Source: Elymus sibiricus (lineage: Eukaryota; Streptophyta; Magnoliopsida; Poales; Poaceae). From it: DNA of 64,000 nt. The stretch's first letter is position 1, and each line of letters opens with the position of its first letter. This document shows positions 57,901 through 64,000 of the stretch, piece after piece. The stretch lies in assembly GCA_039707655.1 (NCBI GenBank), contig CM077666.1, positions 301,780,166 to 301,844,165 of the forward strand, read 5' to 3'. The translations under genes were made by a program, and so were the position numbers. Below the pieces are notes generated by a model that searched no databases, was not told where the DNA came from, and worked only from the letters and a program-made list of their open reading frames with translations.

Positions 57901-60900
57901 ATGCCAAAGGATCGGTTCTTTAGTAATACCCCCTCTGTTGATTTGTGTAAGGTGTCCACTTTTTTCCAGCTTTACCTTTGATCAGCAATTAACAATTGGT
58001 TCAACAGTATGCGCATTATGTGATACATAATTGATACCTTTGGATTTGTATTCAAAAGTATTTTCATATAGCTGTATTTCGTAACTAAGAACAAAGTATT
58101 TACAAGAAATTTAAGGTCAAGGTTCAACTTTGGAAAGCATGGGCACCTTATTTATCCGGTAGAGGGAGTAAGATCTAGTTTTTGTTAGCATGTCTAAACC
58201 ATGGGTATGGATCGTGGTATCATGTAACACTACGACTCAGCCAGCACTGTATAATACTGATCTTAAGATGGACCACAATCTGAAAGGATCTGGGATCTTG
58301 GTCGGACTGTGATCCAACTCGTGACATCGTTAGAATCATGACACGGTTCTAAGTGTGCATGACCCACACTGAGGACAAAAACAACCTGGACAAACGCTCA
58401 AAAGTGGCATTGAGCCCTCCCCAAATGGGCCATTGTCTTTGGTTCTGCAGAAAAGGCTTATAAACGAGTTGGCATCTTTGTATGTGGCAATGTTACTTAA
58501 ACTTTTGAAGTCTATTACTCCTGTTGTCCTGCCTCAGTACATGTTATCTGGCTGCATGTAGCAGTGGAATGCATGCATGCATAAATTGATGTTCAAAGCC
58601 GAATGAGCTTCTAGTAGCACAGATGCTCAATGGTGCACTCGATGTTGCGACCTAACTTAAACATGAAATCCCAGAGGCCTTCTAATACACTATAGTTGCC
58701 AGTTTATGCAGTCTTTCCATGTGTATGCTTTTGAATTAATTATTACTTTCAGCATCAGTAATCACATAATATATTAGGAAGTTACTCCATTTGTCTACAT
58801 AATTGGGTTGGATACACCGCATTGTGATAATATGGTACAGTCTATGATCCAATACTGCTGGTAAGAAAACCATACTACCCAGTATGCATTGACTTGTAAC
58901 CTTGAACCTTACCTTGGTCCAAAGTACAACTTTATGCAGTTAACAATTCTACGAATGTTAAGATAGTCGTTCACTTGGCCAATTTCCTTTCCAAGCATCA
59001 GATTTATTTGTTAACACGAGGTTGGGAAGAAGTACAAACATGCCGAGCATGGCAAGAACGCTCCAGAGTAACATCCATAATGCAAGAGTTTACCATTGGT
59101 GAGAGCATACCTTGTAGGCATGATATATATTGCTGCACAATCAAGCCTCCAAATGAATGTCCAATTAGTATAGGTGGGATAGGAACCTCCTTTCGGATGA
59201 AATCAGCAATGTCGCCAGTATGTGTCTACTGCAAGTCAATCACACATTGGGCTGACCCTAGTGAGATAATAAAGAAATGCAGTATGATACAGCCATTGCT
59301 GAAGTGTTACAGTGAGCAATGCTGTTAGTTGCAGGAAGTACTGCATTACTTGCAACTTTGCGGATGAATTATGCTACACATACAGGGTCGCAGAATAGCA
59401 TAAATTACTCTGAATGCACCTCAGTTTCGCCAAATTACCTCAAGTGTGCCAGCCACTGTGTCGGATGGAATGCTGCTTTCACCCTGCAAGAGATCATATA
59501 AGTCAACTAAAGTGTGACACCTCGGTAAGAAATACATTATATATGTCTTGTAAAAATGCTCACAATTGCTGCCAGTCCACTCCATAAAAATATCACCACT
59601 GGTTGCCATTAAAACAAACTAATGTTGTGTAAGTTATGGAACATTTTAATTGGCTATGCAACATCATTCATCATCAAATTGTCCTTTTTTTGCGAAACAT
59701 CAGCAAATTGTCTGAATTCATTTCCAGCCACATTTGCTTTTCTGAAACCTTGTCACATTTTCGGTTTCTGGAATGCGCAGGCTCGCTAATGTCCACCCCA
59801 CCACCACCGGGGCAATTCTTTTTTTTTCGAAACGTTGGCAGGAGTGCTGCCGTATCTATTAGAGGAGAAGAAAAACACAAGTTAAGGCCGAAGCCTGGTT
59901 ACAACTGGATGCGATGGCCTTAGCCTCCATCATCCTGTACCACTCTGGCAAATGCCAAATCTCTCGTTCGGATGGACTCCTGATTTCTAAAGAAAGTGTC
60001 CTGGACACCAGCATAAGCATTGTCAAAAACTCTCCCATTCCTATCTTTCCAAATCTGCCAAAAAGTGTAAGCTACAGTCCCATCAAACTTGCACCGGTTG
60101 GTCTTAGGGATTTGGCAGCCTCGCTCCAGCCACCAGGAGTACACCGTGCCCTGCCGGAGGCCATCTTCAGGTGATAATGTCTCGAAACCAGACCAAGCCA
60201 CGATCCTCCTCCAAACTTGGCGAGCAAAACAACAGTTCAGAACAAGATGCTCCGCCGACTCCTCCTGCGAACCGCACATCGAACAAATCTCGCTTCCTTG
60301 CATCCTCTCCGGATCAGCTTGTCCGTGGTCAGAATCCTTCCAAGCGACAGGAGCCAACAGAAAAAATTTACTTTGTTTTCAACCAAAGCCTTCCAGAAAG
60401 TTTGAGGGCAAGTGCTCGAGTAAGAGCCCCAGAACATTGCCTTGTAGGTCGAGCGCGCCGTATACATTCCATCCGCTGTCCAACGCCAGGAGACAACATC
60501 TTGGCCTGTGTTTGGTATTTGCACCTCTCTGATCAACAACCATAATCTGATGAATTCGTGAACCAACTCAGTGGTGTTGACCTGACGGAGCGCAGAAATC
60601 CATTTGTTCCCCTGTAGGGCTGTGCAAACAGAGATATTCTTCCTTTTCACCTTGCAGAACAGGCCAGGTGCGACCACCGGGGCAATTCAACAAGAAGCCT
60701 ACATGCATGCCTGACTAACTACCTGTGCGCGGAGGCTGAGGGCGAAGCAGGGGAATCCAGCGCGCGAGAAGAAGGGCAGCCAGCGCTCCGCCCAGCACCA
60801 GGCCGCGTGGAAGCTCCCGTGCACGAACACCAGCGGCGGCCGCTCGCTCCTTCCCGGGGTCGGGGCCGGAGTAGGCGGTTGCTGGGCGATGACCTCGAGG

Positions 60901-61091
60901 TCGAGGCCGCAGGGCAGGCGGTGGGAGCGGCGGGACTGGCCCTCCAGAAGAGTGTAGGCGCACGCGGCGCGGAGGGGCCTGGTCCTCCTCGTCATCGTCG
61001 TCGTTGTCCGCGACGCCCGCGCTGGCATTGGTGGCGACATGGAGAGGCGGGGAAGGATGAGCACGGACGCGGAGGTGGCCATGGGTGGCAT
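51939..61091 (-). CDS. Alpha/beta-hydrolase fold protein, 8 exons, intact
   Basis: Exons in order on -: 61091-60723, 59483-59439, 59225-59111, 56568-56499, 56411-56363, 52521-52424, 52320-52182, 52094-51939. They sum to 1041 nt, 346 aa plus TAG, open throughout with GT-AG introns. Residues 1-45 are Ser/Thr/Pro/Arg-rich, so a plastid transit peptide is possible. The fold starts near PPLVFVHGSFHAAWCW, the oxyanion-hole HG. The nucleophile is Ser162 in GHSFGG. Acid candidates are Asp292 (GASND) or Asp296, and the catalytic His is His319 (GVAHDMML). CSWEKGA and LSWLDKL close the fold. This is a serine hydrolase of unknown substrate, conserved in plants; I cannot name the ortholog. Exon 3 must use the second AG of CAGTAG to avoid a stop. 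Introns 1, 3 and 5 hold transposons. An upstream in-frame ATG is not seen; MAT at 61082 is an alternative start. Confidence 0.9.
52700..53110. mobile_element. Tourist-like MITE in hydrolase intron 5
   Basis: 411 bp with perfect 24 bp inverted ends starting GAGCATCTCCAACAGCC and TAA on both sides (52697-52699, 53111-53113), the PIF/Harbinger target duplication. No coding capacity. Just outside, a 29 bp unit ending GAGGCATGAACAGT is repeated (about 53130-53180). Confidence 0.88.
53764..54951 (-). mobile_element. Retroposon in hydrolase intron 5
   Basis: It begins with a T10 run and ends before GATTATG, which also lies just left of the T run (53757-53763 and 54952-54958), a short TSD. So it is a reverse-oriented retroposon of about 1.19 kb with its tail at the left. 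The part near 54000-54950 is very GC-rich and gives ORFs in every frame; none is recognised. Probably LINE-derived. Confidence 0.6.
55648..55680. other. GC-rich palindrome followed by T6
   Basis: Arms 55648-55660 (GCGCGGCGTGACG) and 55662-55674 pair perfectly around one base and are followed by TTTTTT. It lies in AT-rich intron 5 of the hydrolase. Function unknown. Confidence 0.9.
57929..58168. mobile_element. Stowaway MITE in hydrolase intron 3
   Basis: 240 bp, TA on both sides (57927-57928, 58169-58170). The inverted ends CCCCCTCTGTT and TAGAGGGAG are continued by AAGGTGTCC and its partner GGGCACCTT. No ORF. Confidence 0.8.
59819..60672 (-). mobile_element. 5'-truncated LINE in hydrolase intron 1
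   Basis: 854 bp flanked by a perfect 16 bp TSD, ACCACCGGGGCAATTC (59803-59818 and 60673-60688). A poly(T) run marks the tail at the left. On - it encodes the zinc-finger end of LINE ORF2: SVCTALQGNKWISALRQ, FWKALVENKVNFFCW and, in a second frame, CSMCGSQEESAEHLVLNC. The frame breaks near 60240-60350. Its right TSD ends 34 bases from the exon 1 boundary. Confidence 0.93.
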
Positions 61092-61177
61092 TTGGTGAGG
61101 ATTGGGATGAGGAAGGATGTGATAGTGTCGGGCATCCGATTTGGGTTGCGCAGACTTCAGACGTCCCGGGGCACCTG

Positions 61178-62088
61178 AGCAACTCTATCAGATCCCGCCA
61201 ATACCTTTTCCTCTGAAATAATTGTCGTTTTATGATAAGTTCCTGTAAAACGGCCCGTCCGATAAAAAAAATTTGGGACCTGCAGATTTCGGCTCGCACC
61301 GGGCAAATTTTCAGTCTCCCCTTTTGCCGCTCCCTCTATCCCACGCGCGACTTAGCGGGAAGGAAACTTCCGCCGCTTTCGTGCCGCCCCTCCATGCCGC
61401 CACCGCCGTCGATCTCTCCGGCCCTGCGCCGTCTCGCCTCGCCGCGCCTTCAATCGGCGGCATGGAGTTCCCGCAGCCACCGGCCGGCACATGAACGCAT
61501 TTCATGCGCCGTCGGCCCCATCAGTGCCGCCTCGTCCTCCCACGCCTCCCGCGGCCATGTTCCCCGCCGCCGGCGTCAAGCGGAAGTGGCAAGGGAACCA
61601 CGTCGTCCATGGAGTCGAGCACGCCGCCGCGGCCGTGCTCCCTCCCGTCGTGGCCGTCGGCTCAAGGACGGCTGCCTCCTCCACCCGCTCCGGTGGACTT
61701 TGCTTTGCTCTAGTGAACTTTGCTTCAACTTTTCTTCGGTTCCTTAGTGTTTCGATCGTCGGATTTTGTATCTACAACGTTCATACATCATATGCCGACT
61801 TGTTGGAGGAGAACGGGGTGGACTTGAGTGCTCCACTTGACGCATTTGATTCGGGCATGCAACCGGAGATCCGAGGTGGAAAAGAGGGGTGACGGCTATG
61901 ATGAAGTATAAGAGCTTGAGGAAGGGGAGTTCGATGCTAGCCAAGCAAAATTTGGAAAAAGAACCAGCAATTACACGGAGACGGAGGATGCTTGCTTGAT
62001 TAGAGCATGGGAGAGTGTGACACTTGGTGCGGTGACCGGCAAAGATCAAAGCAGCAAGAAGTATTGGCAACGCATTGAGGACAAATAT
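61178..62088 (+). mobile_element. PIF/Harbinger-type element, 5' part
   Basis: It starts GAGCAACTCTATCAGATCCC, like the ends of a grass Harbinger group I recall, and carries the Myb/SANT-like ORF typical of these transposons. It is cut at 62089 by an LTR. No transposase is left and the TSD could not be confirmed. It ends 86 bases before the hydrolase ATG. Confidence 0.55.
61491..62088 (+). pseudogene. Harbinger ORF1-like Myb/SANT-domain protein, broken and truncated
   Basis: ATG 61491 opens a Pro/Ala-rich N-terminus, then YADLLEENGVDLSAPLD, ending at a TGA at 61890-61892. A frameshift is needed to continue: the second frame has a TAA near 61909 and then the SANT-like core SNYTETEDACLIRAWESV and KYWQRIEDKY up to the LTR junction. 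In PIF/Harbinger elements this protein binds DNA and helps bring transposase to the ends. Similar host proteins exist, but the transposon end at 61178 favours a transposon origin. Confidence 0.65.
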
Positions 62089-62580
62089 TGTAAGTGCATC
62101 TAGTGTCACCCCTTTATTGGTTTTGGAGTATTGACAACAAACTTGGTTGATGGACTAATGTGTTTGTGAGATTCACAAGATAACACAGATAGAAGTCCCT
62201 GAAGATTTGGTTTAACTGTCGAAGACGACCCCCTAAAAATGTCTGAAGACATTGAAGACAATGGTTGCCTGTGAAGATAATGATTGAAGACAATGGAACA
62301 CGAAGACTTAGCTTCTTTGTAGGTTTCATTTTCTTTTATTGAGTCATAGGAACCACCGCACTGTTAAGTGGGGTCGAGGTGATATGAAGACAGTTGTTGA
62401 AGTGATTGCTCAAACCAAACGGCTATGTCTTCCAGTGAAGACAATGAGAGAAAATCTCTTCCAGAGTTGGTTGAGTCAGCATTGCTTGTAGCCCAAGCAA
62501 TGTTGTCGCGTATGTTTGAAATCGGACCGTTAGGACACGTGTCGGCTGGCCACTGAGCCAGGGTCAGATCGATCATATCA
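62089..62580 (+). repeat. LTR fragment starting TGTAAGTGCATC
   Basis: It starts TGTAAGTGCATCTAGTG inside the Harbinger ORF and contains GAAGACATTGAAGACAATGG and GGAACCACCGCACTGTTAAG, words I associate with a Triticeae LTR family. It stops near 62580 where another LTR begins. Confidence 0.55.
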
Positions 62581-63305
62581 TGTTTTGTCGGTGCTAAAAC
62601 CGGTCGATCTCGGGTAGGGGGTCCCGAGCTGTGGATCTGGGATCAATGGGTAACAGGAGACAAGGGAGACGATGTTTACCCAGGTTCGTCCCCTCTCGAA
62701 GAGGTAAAACCCTACGTCGTACTTTGATTATATTGTTGTGATGGAGTATCGAGTACAAGATGATCTACCTCGAGATCGTATGATTGTGTTCTAACCCTAA
62801 GGCTTGTAATTGTGCCTCTATGGACTAAACCCTTCGGCTTATATAGATGCCAGGAATACATAGGTTCACACATAAGGTCGGTTGCCGACTAGAGATAAAC
62901 ATGCTGGATACAAGAGTTGTCCTTGAAGTATACGCCAAGTCTTTGGTGGTTTCCATCTTGCTCATGACGAGGTTCACAGCTTCGGCTATCCTCCAGGTGG
63001 TGGCTCGGTGGGCCTCAGTTCGGCCCCTAGATGATAGACTACACGGGCTAGTACCCCCTAGTCCGGGACACCCTCAGTGTCCCCTGAACTAGTCTCCAAC
63101 GCCAAGGACCCCGTGCTTCGTGTACTTGATATCTTCGGCTTGGTAGGCAAGTTCCTCCACAGCTAGCTTTCATCTGCATCCGAGGTCTACTTCATCTGAG
63201 GCAACTCTTCGGGTTCTTCCTCTACGGCTGTCAGTGTACCAAGACATGGGTGCCTTAGTACCCTGACTTGTGCACAGGTAGTTCTGGCCTTCCCGGCGAC
63301 AGGAC
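62581..63305 (-). repeat. Gypsy LTR fragment, reverse orientation
   Basis: It begins TGTCGGTGCTAAAACCGG, the reverse of a common gypsy LTR end, with GGGTAGGGGGTCCCGAGCTG and, further on, CCCCCTAGTCCGGGACACCC. It resembles Fatima-like LTRs; the name is tentative. The 81 aa ORF inside is not a gene. Confidence 0.5.
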
Positions 63306-63926
63306 TTGCCGGAGGACTGCTATATACAAGTTACAAGACCACGAAGAAGACCTCCAGGCAGGTCATTGAGAAGTACTAGTTTAGTACTGAAGATCAAGAC
63401 TTTGATTGCCGGCAAGCGAAGACCCGGCAACGCCGGCGGCTCTGGATCCGCGGCAGCCGACGTTGACGAAGAAGCTGAGGATGAACTAATAGAAGAGCCG
63501 CCGAAAGAACTTGTCGAAGAACAAGAAGAGCCTGCCGGGGAACAGGGTGAAGAAACCGCTGAGGAGCAAGTGCGTAGGGAGCCCCCTGTTCCTCCTGTTC
63601 CGGCAAGGAAATCTCGCGTCCTCCGGAAAGCCGTCTCCGGAGAGATAGTTCATCCTCCATCTTCGGGTGATGAGGTAGTCGACAAGGGAGCGGCCGCTAA
63701 GGATGTCGGGCGGCAAGGATCTCGACGCCAAGCTTCTCAACAGCAGCAAGTGCGGCGCACCTCTACGAGACAGCCAGTCGCATCTGCTGCCGGAATAGCT
63801 GGGTATTCTCAACCTATTGCGCCCGTGGTAACTAAGCGGGCCAGAACTCCTACTCCGCCTCCTGCCTCTAGCACTGGACCCGAGGGCGTATATGACTGTG
63901 ACGTCCTCTGCTCGACCGTGCACTAA
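63306..63926 (+). CDS. Unrecognised charged, low-complexity ORF, probably transposon-derived
   Basis: 206 codons, open. The first 35 residues are basic (RPRRRPPGRS, IKTLIAGKRRPG). Residues 50-95 are very Glu-rich (EEAEDELIEEPPKEL), then Pro/Arg/Gln/Ser-rich with GEIVHPPSSGDEVV. It may be part of an ORF found in large gypsy or CACTA elements. It sits next to LTR sequence, and I see no intron signals. Only weak support as a real gene. Confidence 0.35.
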   Translation: MPEDCYIQVTRPRRRPPGRSLRSTSLVLKIKTLIAGKRRPGNAGGSGSAAADVDEEAEDELIEEPPKELVEEQEEPAGEQGEETAEEQVRREPPVPPVPARKSRVLRKAVSGEIVHPPSSGDEVVDKGAAAKDVGRQGSRRQASQQQQVRRTSTRQPVASAAGIAGYSQPIAPVVTKRARTPTPPPASSTGPEGVYDCDVLCSTVH

Positions 63927-64000
63927 TCATACACGCAAACGTGCACGCTCGAGATCAGAGACTCACGGGAAGATATCACAACACAACTCTAAACTCAAAT

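Noticed and set aside
60089..60545. + strand ORFs of 124-147 aa in hydrolase intron 1
   Set aside because: Antisense to LINE ORF2 sequence, which reads sensibly on -.
61232..61747. 171 aa + ORF overlapping the Harbinger ORF
   Set aside because: Different frame from the recognisable LLEENGVDL sequence and Arg/Pro/Ser-rich; a shadow frame.

Overview
This 64 kb window looks like a grass nuclear genome of the wheat tribe (Triticeae). The support is a Copia element whose LTRs open TGTTGGAAATATGCCC (BARE/WIS/Angela type), several Ty3/gypsy LTRs opening TGATACGTCTCCAACG or TGTAACACCC, Stowaway and Tourist-like MITEs, a Cassandra-type LTR and LINEs. Most of the DNA is nested transposons. I support two intact intron-containing host genes: a FIT/bHLH156-like transcription factor on + (36471-37777, 3 exons, 338 aa) and an alpha/beta-hydrolase on - (61091-51939, 8 exons, 346 aa). 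Both were rebuilt exon by exon and stay open across every junction.

Layout. 1-6328 is the 3' half of a + strand Athila-like gypsy element with broken pol, an extra coiled-coil ORF and a 3' LTR. 6329-7904 holds older LTR fragments on -. 7905-24712 is a gypsy element with an LTR of about 4.2 kb. That LTR was split by an 11 kb gag-protease-only gypsy element (8807-19823, -), which in turn was split by a 2.9 kb Mariner-type element (15172-18047). 24713-28483 is repeat debris with no gene I can support. 28965-34170 is a LINE with ORF1, a lightly damaged ORF2 and a 16 bp target-site duplication (TSD).

34187-38913 is a gene island around the bHLH gene. 38914-51060 is repeat-like DNA carrying a solo gypsy LTR (TSD CACCA), a complete Copia element (TSD GCCAA) and a Cassandra-type solo LTR with a 5S-rRNA-like segment. 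51939-61091 is the hydrolase gene, whose introns host a Tourist-like MITE, a retroposon, a GC palindrome, a Stowaway MITE and a truncated LINE. A PIF/Harbinger remnant starts about 86 bp upstream of its start codon. The right edge holds LTR fragments and an unrecognised repeat-type ORF.

How parts work together. The gag-only gypsy element and the decayed Copia element have intact ends and LTRs but lack a working polymerase, so they were probably mobilised by enzymes supplied in trans. The best candidates for undescribed biology are: the LTR-like hairpin/TATA block before the extra ORF at 2847; the GC hairpin shared by several gypsy sequences; the large Mariner cargo element beside gag; splice-site oddities in both host genes; and the 5S-like solo LTR. 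Family names are recognised from memory and by eye. No database search was run.
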